From contig NZ_CP048029.1 in NCBI RefSeq assembly GCF_011290485.1, forward strand, positions 1,471,155-1,535,154: 64,000 bases of DNA, in the 5' to 3' direction. Numbering within the stretch: the stretch's first letter is position 1; each line of letters begins with the position of its first letter. Origin of the DNA: Caldichromatium japonicum. GTDB taxonomy: Bacteria; Pseudomonadota; Gammaproteobacteria; Chromatiales; Chromatiaceae. The notes under the pieces were generated by a model. That model saw only the letters and a list, made by a program, of their open reading frames with translations. It was not told the origin of the DNA and did no database searches. The translations under genes were made by a program, and so were the position numbers. This document shows positions 1 through 9,800 of the stretch, one piece after another.

Positions 1-372
1 GGTAGGTCTCCTCAAGCCACGTCTTGCCCGCCGGCGGGCTTTGCTCATAGGCGCGCCGAATCGGTTTCTGGGGCGTCAATCCCCAGCGCACCAAGTACTT
101 GCCCTCCCCCTGCGGCCTGAGCTCGATGCCAAAACGGTCGAGGATCAACTGCCACAGCGCAAACGGCAGCTTCAGCTCATCCGGTGTCCCGTCGCACATG
201 AGCTTGCGTATCTGGGCGTCCTGCTCCGCCAACAGCGCCCGCTTCTCACCCACCTTGCGCCCACCCCGCTTGCCCTTGGGCCCCTTCGCGCCCATAGCGT
301 TTGCAGATGTCGAACACCCCTGCGCCCAACAATCCCCTCTGCGCGCCTATCGCTTCATACGTCCAGCCCCGA
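1..372 (-). pseudogene. IS630-family transposase, N-terminal fragment at window edge
   Basis: The minus strand matches the N-terminal third of the IS630 transposase seen in four other copies in this window. The element continues off the left edge, so its 3' part is unseen. Its 5' end is missing: homology stops near 370, just after the codons for the helix-turn-helix segment. It lacks the 18 bp encoding SRQAVR that the copies at 817 and 30120 keep, and it shares this gap with the copy at 13522. It is a broken copy and no function is expected. Confidence 0.85.
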
Positions 373-383
373 CCTTGGCCGCC

Positions 384-719
384 TCAACCTTGCAGGAAAG
401 GCGTCTGCCTCGAATCCTGAGACGACGAAGCGCAGAGGAGATTCAACAGACTCGCCATTGGAAAGCCTGGCCGCCGCCTCAACGCCCAGGTCAACACCAG
501 TCGTTTCATGCACCTGAGATAGAACGCAGCATCGACCACTTCAACCTGAATGGCGACGAACCAGCGTCCGCAGTACGCGAAACGGTCGCACCAAGAGTCT
601 TGCCATTTCCACTCGGCAAGCGCCCAATTCCAGACACACCGCCCCGTGCCGCAGGCGCAGGTGAAGTAAACCGCCCGCTCAGGCGTCGGACAAAGGGCGA
701 TTTTGTGGGTCAGTTGCAT
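384..719 (-). pseudogene. TnpB (IS200/IS605-type) remnant
   Basis: The start at 719 encodes a TnpB-like N-terminus (KIALCPTPE, then NWALAEWK). In other frames of the same strand lie RWFVAIQVEV and, farther on, GVDLGVEAAARLSNGE, which is the RuvC-I region with its catalytic aspartate. The rest of the nuclease is absent. Several frameshifts and an internal deletion therefore separate recognisable pieces. It is a dead relic abutting the IS630 fragment on its left. Confidence 0.7.
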
Positions 720-816
720 GGCTTACTCGTTGGTGTTCTGTCGAACGCTAAACAATTTCGCTAGATTCATGAGCTAATCAGATTCAATCATGATCACTCA
801 TGACTCACCCCCTTTC

Positions 817-1796
817 TTATTGATAAGAAACACATGCTTTTGAAATTGAGTGAGCTGTCCAGATGTCGTGGGCATGGAAAGACGAGACATGAGATTGCTG
901 TCGTTTGCGGCGCGCGAAGGGGCCCAAGGGAAAGGGGGGTGGGCGCAAAGTGGGTGAGAAGCGGGCGCTGTTGGCGGAGCAGGACGCCCAGATACGCAAG
1001 CTCATGTGCGACGGGACACCGGATGAGCTGAAGCTGCCGTTTGCGCTGTGGAGCCGGCAGGCGGTGCGGCAGTTGATCCTCGACCGTTTTGGCATCGAGC
1101 TCAGGCCGCAGGGGGAGGGCAAGTACATGGCGCGCTGGGGATTGACGCCCCAGAAACCGATTCGGCGCGCCTATGAGCAAAGCCCGCCGGCGGGCAAGAC
1201 GTGGCTTGAGGAGATCTACCCGGACATTGCCCGGCGCGCCAAGGCCGAGGGCGCCGAAATCCACTGGGGCGATGAAACGGGGCTGCGCTCGGACGAGGTG
1301 CGCGGGCGCTCTTATGCGCCGGCGATCAAGACGTCCGAGATTCGCGTCACGCACCGTCGCGAAGGCCTGTCGGTGATCTCGACGCTGACCAACCGCGGAA
1401 AGGTGCGTCGGAAGGCGTTCGCGGGGGCGATGAACGCCGACATCCTGATCGACTTCATGAAGCGGCTCGTCAAGGACGCCAGGGGCAAGAAGATCTTCCT
1501 CATCCTCGACAACCTGCGCGTGCATCACACCAAGCCAGTCAAGGCGTGGCTGGCTGCATGCGCCAATCAAATCGAGGCCTCCTCCCTCCCCTATAGCCCG
1601 GCACTGAACCCCAACGAGATGCTCAAGGCCACCATCACCGCGCAGGCGCCCTCCCGCGCCAAGGGCGATCTGAAGAAGGCGACCGTCAGCCACCTGCGCC
1701 GCCTTCTCAATTCCCCCCAACGCATCATGCGCTACTTCCAGCATCCCAAGCTCCATGATGCCGCGTAATACAAGTTCATTGGTTTCGGATCAATAA
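817..1796 (+). mobile_element. IS630-family element, copy A
   Basis: The ends form an imperfect inverted repeat: left TTATTGATAAGAAAC, right GTTTCGGATCAATAA. A TA dinucleotide sits at each end (818-819 and 1794-1795), as expected for IS630/Tc1-type insertion at TA. The element has inserted into a TnpB reading frame, whose 3' end resumes at 1788. It carries one transposase gene, shortened near its 5' end. Confidence 0.85.
905..1768 (+). pseudogene. IS630 transposase with N-terminal deletion
   Basis: 287 residues holding the whole DDE catalytic domain: HWGDETGLRSDE (first Asp), FLILDNLRVHH (second Asp) and YSPALNPNE (Glu). The DNA-binding N-terminus is lost. Compared with the copy at 61435, a 120-bp segment between two GCGCGAAG repeats is missing, fusing the initial codons to the linker. 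The copy at 30120 has the identical deletion. Without its helix-turn-helix domain the protein is probably inactive or needs help in trans. Confidence 0.85.
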
Positions 1797-1990
1797 TGCC
1801 GCGCTCAACCTCAAACGGCTGGCAACCGCAACTGCCCTACCCGGGGCGAGTCCGTCCGGTAACGGCGGCGCTACAGCAGAGAGGGTCTCTGCCGTAGTCG
1901 GGAAAGTCACGCCTGTCAGAGACGAATGCACTCCGCATTTCGGGGCAGGAAGAGAATTGTGTGCACGTTTGTGCACTTTCTTGAGAGCAG
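1788..1990 (+). pseudogene. TnpB C-terminal remnant
   Basis: Reading from the IS630 junction, the frame gives NNAALNLKRLATATALPG, then SPSGNGG, then VVGKVTPVRDEC. This is the characteristic tail after the RuvC-III motif (DRDxNAAxNL) of many proteobacterial TnpB proteins. Only this tail remains; the IS630 copy A interrupts the frame at the AATAAT codons. The N-terminal part is not found on the far side of that IS in the same orientation, so a rearrangement followed or accompanied the insertion. Confidence 0.65.
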
Positions 1991-2038
1991 ATATAGGGTG
2001 GACGAGCGCAGCGAAGTCCACTTCCACCAAGCCAAGTC

Positions 2039-2830
2039 TCACAGGCCAAGGGCCTGCAAGATCTCCGGCCAGCGTTCGATCCAACCGCGCCGGTGATCGG
2101 TCCCGGCGATCATCTGGATATGGGCCTGCGGATAGTGCACCAGATAACGGGCTAGGGTGCTGGCCGGGACCTCTTGATCCTGCTCAGCGATGAGATGGAG
2201 CTGGCGGATGGTTGGAGGCAGGGGCGGTTGGTTGGAGGGATCCAGCGAACCGCTCAGCGGGCTATAGCCTCGATGCTTAGCCCAGGCTGCCACATCGAGA
2301 TTGGCAGCCAGGGTGACCACGGTAGAGACCTCTGGCAGGCGGTAGGCAAGCAACACCGCCAGCACCCCTCCGCCGCTATGCCCGATCAGTATCAGTTCGC
2401 GTCCCGGCTGGGGCGGTAAGGCCTGTTGTATCGCCTGGGCAAGGCTTGCCACCACCTGTTCGCTATAGCGCCCGTGGGTCCACAACCAAGGTGTGCAACC
2501 TGGCGAACGCGCCAGGCCATGATAACAAGGGCGGCCGATCAGGATCGCTGGGTTTGGATCGCGCGCCATGAGCCTAAGGGCTAAGGGGGAAAAGGGTCCT
2601 GGGTCGGCGGCGATCTGAGTTCGCCCGATCCAAGGCCTACCGTCTCCCTCGAGATAAACATGGACGCGGGGTGCGGCGAGATCCCCATGCCAAAAGACCT
2701 TGTGTTGAAAGCCCAAGCCTTCGATCAGAGCCGAACCTACCCCCGGCGGGGTCTCGGGTACTGAGGCGCATCCCCCCAGCCCAGCCAGCAGGCCATAACT
2801 CAAACACGCCAGACGCCACCTGCCGCCCAA
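2039..2830 (-). CDS. Predicted lipoprotein, alpha/beta-hydrolase fold
   Basis: 263 residues from a TTG start at 2830, preceded by a GAGG ribosome-binding site. This start gives a lipoprotein signal peptide ending in the lipobox LAGLGGC (Cys at about residue 21). A longer start would place the lipobox far inside the protein and overlap the upstream gene. The hydrolase nucleophile motif GHSGGG and a late TDH suggest a Ser-Asp-His triad. The substrate is unknown; it is probably anchored in the outer or inner membrane facing the periplasm. It is the last gene of a three-gene minus-strand cluster with the dioxygenase and VanZ-like genes. Confidence 0.7.
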   Translation of the reverse strand: MGGRWRLACLSYGLLAGLGGCASVPETPPGVGSALIEGLGFQHKVFWHGDLAAPRVHVYLEGDGRPWIGRTQIAADPGPFSPLALRLMARDPNPAILIGRPCYHGLARSPGCTPWLWTHGRYSEQVVASLAQAIQQALPPQPGRELILIGHSGGGVLAVLLAYRLPEVSTVVTLAANLDVAAWAKHRGYSPLSGSLDPSNQPPLPPTIRQLHLIAEQDQEVPASTLARYLVHYPQAHIQMIAGTDHRRGWIERWPEILQALGL

Positions 2831-2915
2831 TGGATCAGGCCTCGTCTTGAATACCCGAATCGGTGACCACGCCCCCTTGTCTGAGGCCTGTCCGCTATAG
2901 GCAACCGCGCCCCCT

Positions 2916-3788
2916 TCAGGTCCCCTGGATCCGGTCGTAATAGCGCGCCCGATAGAGCAGGCGCGGGGCGGGGCCATCGGTAAAGCCGGTGCGGGTGTGC
3001 AGGACATTGTTGCAGACCAGACCCCAGCCGGACTCCAGGCGCGCCTCGAAGGTCCAGGGGATGCCTTGTTGGAGTAATGATTTCAAGGCTGCGACCGCCT
3101 GCTGCGTCAAAGGGTCCTCGCGCCAGCGGATGTTGCGCGCGCGGTTGGTAAAGCGCATCTGCAGATGACCATCCGGATGGACCGCAAAGACCGGCCCTGA
3201 ACGCTCGGGGCGAGGGATGTTTTCGTCGCTCTCGTTGGCGGGGATGGTCATGCACTCAGGGTGCATGAGCACACGGATGAACTCGGGGTCCTGATCGCGT
3301 AACAAGAGATAAACGATCTCCGGGTCGAGCAGACTGTTGGCACCCCCTATCTCGGCGGGTCGCACGCAATGCAGGATCAGGCCGCGGATCTGGCGCTCAG
3401 GTGGGTTGTAATAGCCGTCGGTATGCCAGGAGATGGGGAGATTGGAATACGGGATATAGTCGCGATGCCGCCGGTCGGTCTGGACGGTCAGCGAGGTGAT
3501 GGCGTCCTCATCCGCACCTGGATTGTGATCAAGCCTCACCAGCCCTAGGCACCGACCCAGGGCGCGTGGGATCCCCTTATCGGGTTCGTCCCCGGTCTTA
3601 CTGACATAGATCGCCATATTGGCCCGCCGGCAACGCTCTATGATCGCTGAACGCTCGGCCTCCGTTAGGCGACGCGGGTCGCAGACCTCGACGATCAACG
3701 GATCGATCTGGGTGGGCGCCTGATCGAGCTTATGCTCGCGCCAGCTTTGATAGGCAGATACATGATCGAGCGCAAAGGGGGTGTTCAT
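2916..3788 (-). CDS. TauD/TfdA-family Fe(II)/2-oxoglutarate dioxygenase-like protein
   Basis: 290 residues. The facial triad can be placed as WHTDGYY (His and Asp) and LHTRTGF (distal His), with a late Arg in PRLLYRARY that could bind 2-oxoglutarate. These are hallmarks of the TauD/TfdA superfamily, whose members hydroxylate small molecules in the cytoplasm. The substrate cannot be read from sequence. The start at 3788 overlaps the stop of the VanZ-like gene by four bases (ATGA), indicating translational coupling. Confidence 0.75.
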   Translation of the reverse strand: MNTPFALDHVSAYQSWREHKLDQAPTQIDPLIVEVCDPRRLTEAERSAIIERCRRANMAIYVSKTGDEPDKGIPRALGRCLGLVRLDHNPGADEDAITSLTVQTDRRHRDYIPYSNLPISWHTDGYYNPPERQIRGLILHCVRPAEIGGANSLLDPEIVYLLLRDQDPEFIRVLMHPECMTIPANESDENIPRPERSGPVFAVHPDGHLQMRFTNRARNIRWREDPLTQQAVAALKSLLQQGIPWTFEARLESGWGLVCNNVLHTRTGFTDGPAPRLLYRARYYDRIQGT

Positions 3789-4174
3789 CGTTTGGGTGTA
3801 ATCCGCATAGATAGGGTGCGCAGATGCGGCCAAACCCTAGGCCGTGCGCGCTTGAGAGCCGGATAAAGGGCCAGACCCAATAGATCGGCCAGCAGATCAA
3901 ACCAAGAGGCCTCGCGCTGAGGAAGCTCATATTGCAGCAACTCGATAAACGCCGCATAACAGATCAACCAGCCATAGCGTCTCCACGCCTGTTCTCGCCC
4001 CGGCCATCCCCCCTCGGCCAGCCAGGCCATGACCCAAAAGGCCAGGACATGATTGGCCTTGTCATAACCGAGCCCTGGTGTCGTTTTCATTGGCGTTAGG
4101 GCGAGATAGAGCACCACCAGTACACAAACGACCAAGACCAAGCGATAAAACCAGCGGATAGGGTGAGGGGGCAT
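3785..4174 (-). CDS. VanZ-like small membrane protein
   Basis: 129 residues with a strongly hydrophobic N-terminal segment (FYRLVLVVCVLVVLYLAL) and further apolar helices. The pattern PGLGYDKANHVLAFWVMAW, then ELLQYELPQREASWFDLLADLLG, is typical of VanZ/YccF-like membrane proteins, where conserved D, K, H and E residues line the membrane face. The molecular role of the family is unclear. It is first in a coupled cluster with the dioxygenase-like gene. Confidence 0.7.
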   Translation of the reverse strand: MPPHPIRWFYRLVLVVCVLVVLYLALTPMKTTPGLGYDKANHVLAFWVMAWLAEGGWPGREQAWRRYGWLICYAAFIELLQYELPQREASWFDLLADLLGLALYPALKRARPRVWPHLRTLSMRITPKR

Positions 4175-4282
4175 ATCTCACATCAAGGCAGTGACAGCGC
4201 AGCGCTATTGTATCCCTTTTGCGGAGTGGATTGCTGAAGGATTGTCCAGCTCAACCGTCCCATCAGACTTACTCGTTCCTGC

Positions 4283-5142
4283 TCAAACGGGAACAAATCT
4301 GACTTCCTGCTTCATCGAGGCGGTTTCACGCACCAAGCACAAGCTTGGTGCGCCAGAGTCTTTCTCTCCACAGGCTTCAGGTTCGGCGGAACTCGCCGTA
4401 GGGCCGCTTAGGCGGGCCAGACCATTGGCCAGGATATTCCTGGCCGCATTCACGTCACGGTCGTGGGTTGTGCCACACTCAGGGCACGTCCAGCGCCTCA
4501 CCGACAGCGGCATCTCCTCCATCACATGGCCGCACGCCGAGCACCGCTTGCTGCTTGGGTAGAAGCGATCTACTACCATCACCCACCCGCCACGCATCGC
4601 CGCCTTGTACTGCAGTTGCCGACGGAACTCGGTAACGCCCATATCGGCAATACTGCGGGCCAGATGCCGGTTGCGCGGCGTCCCGCGCACGTGCAGGTCT
4701 TCGATGCAGATGGTGTGGAAGCGTCGTGTCAGGCTTGCGGGCCAAGATTGGGAATGCGTATGCGGCAACCGTCGATATTCACCTGGTCGTTGGTGAGGGT
4801 GAAGCGATCGTGCCCGCCCTTCTTACGGAAGGTTGGGTAGCGGGCACGGTCAGCAAAGAAGCTCTTGAACGCAGCCCCCAGCTGGATGATCGCCAGCTGC
4901 GGCGCGCATTTGGTGACCTCCAGCATTCACGGAAACTGCTGCCGCTTGATCGCGTTGAGCTGTCGGCGCAGCGCCGCCTCGCTTGGCTTGGGCAGGCCGT
5001 TGTCCCGCTTCCACGCCTCATACTGCTTGCCCCACTGCTCAAGCGCCCAGTTATAGGCAAAACGCGCCACACCGCACGCCTTGGCAAAATACGTGACCTG
5101 CGCATTATTGGGATCGGGCGCGATTTTGTGCGCCATCAGCAT
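4283..5142 (-). pseudogene. TnpB of the IS607 remnant, stop codon plus internal deletion
   Basis: The N-terminus (FAKACGVARFAYNWALEQW) reads from 5142 to an in-frame TGA near 4929, where homologues carry Trp (FPWMLEVTK). The next segment continues to NLGPQA and then jumps directly to SLTRRFHTICIEDLHV, so the RuvC-I region is deleted. The C-terminus keeps the RuvC-II glutamate (CIEDLHV), zinc-binding CSACG and CPECG, and RuvC-III DRDVNAARN. The nuclease cannot be functional. Confidence 0.85.
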
Positions 5143-5288
5143 ACTTGTGCCTCCTCCACGGCGCGGTGCACGCCAGCCGTGCGCTCATCGGGAAGCAGCC
5201 GACCCTCGCGCCCCCAGCGCCGCAGCGTCTGCACGTGTACACCCAGCGCTTCGGCGGCCTCGCGAATGCTGATAAGCTTGCATTTCAT
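5136..5288 (-). pseudogene. IS607 serine recombinase, N-terminal MerR helix-turn-helix only
   Basis: A 50-codon frame starting MKCKLISIREAAEALGV and continuing VQTLRRWGREGRLLPDERTAG matches the MerR-like DNA-binding domain of IS607 TnpA. The catalytic serine-recombinase domain is gone; the frame runs into the start of tnpB and stops. It is a relic of about a quarter of the usual length. Confidence 0.7.
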
Positions 5289-5444
5289 AAACAAATCATT
5301 AAACGCACAACAATGGTCAAATAATTGGCGAGCAGTTCAAGCCCCTGGCCATAGGCTATGCATTGCGTACCTTCCAGCTCTGCGGACAGCCCTGAAAGCC
5401 TGCGATCAGCGGCTCTCCGTAGGCGAAACGGCTCAGTGAGCGCC

Positions 5445-6020
5445 TCAAGCAGAATCTGCAAGCCAGTGCCCGATCGCCGCGATCGCTCGTTCGAGACGCT
5501 CCTCCCAACCGCCCGCGATCAGTATCGCCTGAGAACCCATCTCGGCCAGGCGCGTTTGAAAGAGCGCCATCTGCCCTGCTCGGTCGCCCGGGCGATCGCG
5601 GATGCCATCGGCGATCCAAGGGACATCGATATCGGTGAGCAGGTAAAGGTCCTGGGGCAGACGCGACCTGAGCTGTTCTAACAACGGCTCGATCTCAGTG
5701 GGGACCCTGCCAAAGAAGCATTCAGACCAGATGCGGATGGTCAAAAGATCAGTGTCGCAGATGATCAACCCCTCTGGACTCTGGGCCAGGGCCTTGTCCT
5801 CCGCGGCCCGCTGCCCCCAAGCGATGGCCGGGACGTCTTCAAGCGCACAGTTTCGCCCACAGCGCAGGAGCTTGTCTTGGATATAGGCGCGGGCAAATTC
5901 GGGGACTAGGGGGACGCGAAAATGGGCGGCTAAACGCACTGCCAGGGTGCTCTTGCCCGTGGACTCGGGTCCAGTGAGGACCAAGCGGCGCGGTTTAAAA
6001 ACCCCCATTCGACTATTCAT
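5445..6020 (-). CDS. NadR-like ATP-binding kinase (predicted nicotinamide riboside kinase-type)
   Basis: 191 residues. A P-loop GPESTGKST lies near residues 17-25, followed by VPEFARAYI and CDTDLLTIRIWSECFFG, the pattern of the C-terminal kinase domain of NadR, which phosphorylates nicotinamide riboside. The NMN adenylyltransferase and helix-turn-helix domains of full NadR are absent, so this is a stand-alone kinase domain. The role in NAD salvage is inferred from the family. It is isolated between the IS607 and IS3 remnants. Confidence 0.7.
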   Translation of the reverse strand: MNSRMGVFKPRRLVLTGPESTGKSTLAVRLAAHFRVPLVPEFARAYIQDKLLRCGRNCALEDVPAIAWGQRAAEDKALAQSPEGLIICDTDLLTIRIWSECFFGRVPTEIEPLLEQLRSRLPQDLYLLTDIDVPWIADGIRDRPGDRAGQMALFQTRLAEMGSQAILIAGGWEERLERAIAAIGHWLADSA

Positions 6021-6168
6021 GGGTGAACTATATTACTTAGGCTATTCAAGCTCGGTCTGATTGCTGGTAAAAGGGGGAAAGGGATGATGCGCGGGGCAAT
6101 AGCGTTTATCAAGGACGCCGGGTTTAAACTGAGTTTTCCTCGGTTTTTCGTCCTCCAACCCAGCGGCA

Positions 6169-6683
6169 TTATGCTGCCAATTTTTGCTTGTGCTGAGCCG
6201 TGATCCAGTCTTCCAGGAATTGTCTGGGAAAGGCGTAGCCGCGTGTGGAATGCTTTCGCCTGCGGTTGTAGAACGGCTTGATGTCATCAAAGATATCTGC
6301 CTTGACTTCGGCCTGCGTACTGTAACACCTGCCATGCACCCGTTCATTCTGCAGGCTGTGTAAGAAGCTCTCCGTCGACGCGTTGTCCCAACAATTCCCT
6401 TTGCGACTCAGCGAGCAGATCATGCCGTACTCTTGCAACTGCGCCTGAAAGGCGTGGTTCGTATACTGGCTTCCCCTGTCCGAATGGTGAATCAGTCTCG
6501 GTGCAGGCTTTCTGCGGAACCACGCTATGCTCAACCTAGCGATCACAATGTCCGCCGTCATCTGTGGCTTGATCGACCAGCCCCAGTTCCTTCGCGACTG
6601 CACCGATCGTCTGGCCAGCCTTTACCCGCTTGACCGCCAACTCCAGAAATTCTGGGTGTGTATTCCTACTTTGGTTTCTTCAA
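6169..6683 (-). pseudogene. IS3-family orfA-orfB remnant fused by internal deletion
   Basis: From a TTG at 6683, orfA reads MKKPK, a stop, then EYTPEFLELAVKRV and GAVAKELGLVDQ, a typical helix-turn-helix. It runs directly into the integrase core of orfB: GWSIKPQMTADIV, HHSDRGSQYT (second Asp) and DNASTESF (Glu). The join lies in GGCTGGTCGATCAAGCC, which reads as GLVDQ in orfA and GWSIK in orfB, so a deletion between these similar sequences removed about 300 codons. The first catalytic Asp is lost and the element is inactive. Confidence 0.8.
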
Positions 6684-6898
6684 CTTCGTTGCTCCTTCCA
6701 ATTTACTGGGCGTTATACCTCATCCCTTGGAAGACGAAATTTTGGGGGAAGCCACTTCTGAGCAAGATCAAAATACATTCACCGGTAGCTGGGGCTATGG
6801 CGAAGGTGATCTGACCGGAAACTATACGGGGACACGCCGGCGTTCACCTTAAATGGCAATTCCCTGAGATCTGAATAGAACCCCCTTGGACCAAGACC

Positions 6899-9800
6899 AT
6901 GCTTGACTCTAGACCATGGATTCGCCTAAGGCAGTTCATCTGTTTAGGGCGACAGCTTCTCAAAAGCGCTAGGGGTGAGATCCTGTCTGTCATTGTCCTC
7001 CCGCTTTGCTGCCTACTGCAGGCAAACGCCAGTGCCCAACCGGTCTTATCGGGTAAAGCGATTCAGACGCTAGCCGTCGATGGGCCAGCCATGCGGATAG
7101 GCCCGGCCTTTGCCTCCTCTGCTCTGCCCATCCAGGGCCCTACCCCCCAAGCTGAGCCCCCTGCATCGGGGAAGGTTTCCCAAACTGACAGTCCTTCCCC
7201 TGTTCAACTGACTCAATCCAAGCCTCAGATCAGAGAGCGCCTTTGGTCCCCAGCCCCGGCCATGCGTGTCTTCGAGCGGGGGATGTCTGTCGAGGGACTG
7301 GATCTCGAATATCTCGAGGGGACACGTATCCTGGCCCTGCCCGATGGGGGCTATGTCGCAGCGGCAGGCGTCAAGGGCCCGGGTGGATTGGAGATCTGGG
7401 TGGCGCGTTTCAGCCGCCAGCACGAACTGCTCTGGACCCGCTCCTTGGACGGCCCATTCGATGCCCAGGTGACCGCTTTGGTGTGGAACCCAGGGGTGGG
7501 TCTCTTGGTTGCAGGCGAGCTTGGGCCCGAGCACCCTGGCTTTATGCTGGCGCTGGATGATGGGGGCGAGCCGCTGTGGTCCAGGATCATCGATGTCCAG
7601 CCGTTCGCGATCCAGCAGGATCGAGATAGCGGTCAGCTCCTGGTCGCGGGCCAGTACTGGTCGGAGGACGGTATCCCCGTGGGTCTGGTCGCCTCGCTCA
7701 GACCCAATGGCGATATGTTCTGGCGCCTATCGTTCCCCCACGTCAAGACCGTCCGCGGTCTGACAGCGGTTGCCGAGGGTTGGGCGGCCGTCGGTCTCAC
7801 CGAGCAAGGCATGGTCTGGTCCGCCGGTATCGATCGCCAGGGTCGACTCAGATGGGAGCGCCTGCATGAGGGGCTGAAGACCGAACGCTTACCGCCCCTC
7901 CTTACCCTTGCCGATGGCCGGATGCTGCTCGCTGGAGTGGAACGGGAGACGGCTAGCCTATGGCTGCGCTGGTGTGCAGGCGATGGCAGGCCGCTTGAGA
8001 CCCAACGCCTTGCGCTCGGCAGCGGGATGCTGGCGGGGGCTTCAACCCTCGAGCTGTTGGAACGCGATGACTCAGGGGATCTATGGCTGGGCGGCATGAC
8101 CCAGGGACAGGACGCCTGGCTTGCACGGCTCTCAGCACAGGCCGAACCGCTTTGGCTTCGGGTCTATGGCCGCGATCCAGGGCTCGATCGCTGGACGGAT
8201 CTGAGGCGTCATGGTGAAGCGCTACTCCTCGGCGGGATCAGCCAAGCATCTGTGGATCTTGCACCTGGGCTGTGGATGGCGGTCTTGGATCGCAACGGTC
8301 AACCCCTGGCGGCCCCTCAGCCTACGCAGAGCGCGCGGGCCCTGGCTGCCTGGCTCGATGAGGGCCTCGCGGACGCTGGTTGGCTCAAGCTCGGCGGCCG
8401 CCCCGAGGTCAGCGAGGATAAGGGAATCATAAGCCTGCTTCTACCCTTTGCGCGCCTCGAACTCCCTGTAGATCCAGAGGAATCCGAACCATTGGCCGCC
8501 TTTGAGCTCGGGTGGGTCAGGGGGGAGCTCATTTCAACCAATGGTCGCTGGCAAGGGGTGCTTGATTGGCCGGCGCGGGTCGTCCTGTGGGATCGCTCCA
8601 GGTCTGTGACCGACATCCTCGAAATCTCCGAGCGGCGCCTGGGTCTAGGCTGGTCGTCCGACCAGGGGCTTGAGTCGTTGGACCTCGAGCTCGAAGACCT
8701 GAAGCTCAAGCCAGGTATCCCGCTGGTCCTCCTGACTTTCTATGAGGGCTTGGCCCTGACCTCACCGCTAGAGGAGCTCCCTCAAGGCAGCCTGCAGCTT
8801 GGTTCGGTGCAGTATCAGGTTATCTCTGGGCATGGACCGCGGCAGACCTATAACGAGTCGCTGTCCATCAAAGATCTAAGCGCTGAGGGAGAAGACAACG
8901 CGTTCAGGCTCGGGGTCCTGGAACTCAGGTTTGACTACCGCAGTCAGGACCTTGAAGAACAGATGGCTGCTGCCTCGGACCTGTTCGAGCTGCTTGATGC
9001 GGGTACGGTCGATCCGGAGACCTTGGATCAGGGCATCGCCCGTCTCTTCCAGGGGAGCGAACCGATCGAGGCCGCAGTCAGCTTAAGCGACCTCGAGGTC
9101 GCTGATCGCTCAGCACAGGTCCAGTACCGCCTAGGGGGGTTCGCTCTGAGGGCGCAGGGCACCCCAAATGCGCTCGACGGCAGTCTCTGGACGCTTAAGC
9201 TGCGACCCGAGCTCAAAGAGCTGCGCATCCAAGGCCCGAAGGGCAAGATGGACCTTGACGCCTGGTCGATGGAGCTTGCCATCGAGCGGTTGGCTGTGGG
9301 ACCGCTCCTTAAGACCCTGTTGGCAGCGGGGACCGATCAACCGCCGGCGCTTGACAGCCTCACCCAAGTCCTTGCCCGACTGCTCGCCTCTTGCGCGATT
9401 GGTTTTGACCTTGAAGGTCTGCACGTCCGCCCCCTGGATAAGGAGCCCCTTGACCTTAAAGCCCTGGGGGCCAGATTGACCCTGAGCGACCTGGATACCT
9501 GTCGCCCCAGTCTGCGCCTCTCCTATCGACACGATGGCATCCAAGCGCTACCTGATCCTGATGTCCCCCCTGGACTCATTCCCACCCAGGCCGAGCTAGA
9601 TGGAGCATTCTCAGCCGACAACCTGGGCCTCTTGCTGCTCGCCTTGTCGCTTGCCCAGCCGGATCAGGAACAGGCGCTGGAATGGCTCGCCCGACAAAAG
9701 GCCGTGCTTGAGGTCAAGACCCTGGACCTCGGGATGCCTGCCGGTCGGGTGACCCTAACCGGTAGGGTGGAGGTCAAGGAGAGCGATGGATCCGCAACCT

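Larger units (their letters stand above)
4270..5300 (-). mobile_element. Decayed IS607-family element
   Basis: A truncated MerR-type recombinase gene (tnpA, 5288-5136) is followed on the same strand, with overlap, by a broken tnpB (5142-4283). This order, with a serine recombinase bearing an N-terminal MerR helix-turn-helix, is the IS607 arrangement. Neither gene is intact. The ends were not defined because IS607 elements lack terminal inverted repeats. Confidence 0.7.

Noticed and set aside
794-1756. Long open frame (320 codons) on the minus strand of IS630 copy A, with similar ones in copies B, D and E
   Set aside because: It is the antisense of the transposase gene; it has no family features and exists only because of GC-rich codon bias.
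6658-6852. 64-codon frame after the IS3 remnant (EDEILGEATSEQD, TFTGSWGYGEG)
   Set aside because: It overlaps the orfA 5' region and ends soon; a faint resemblance to a porin N-terminus is too weak to call.
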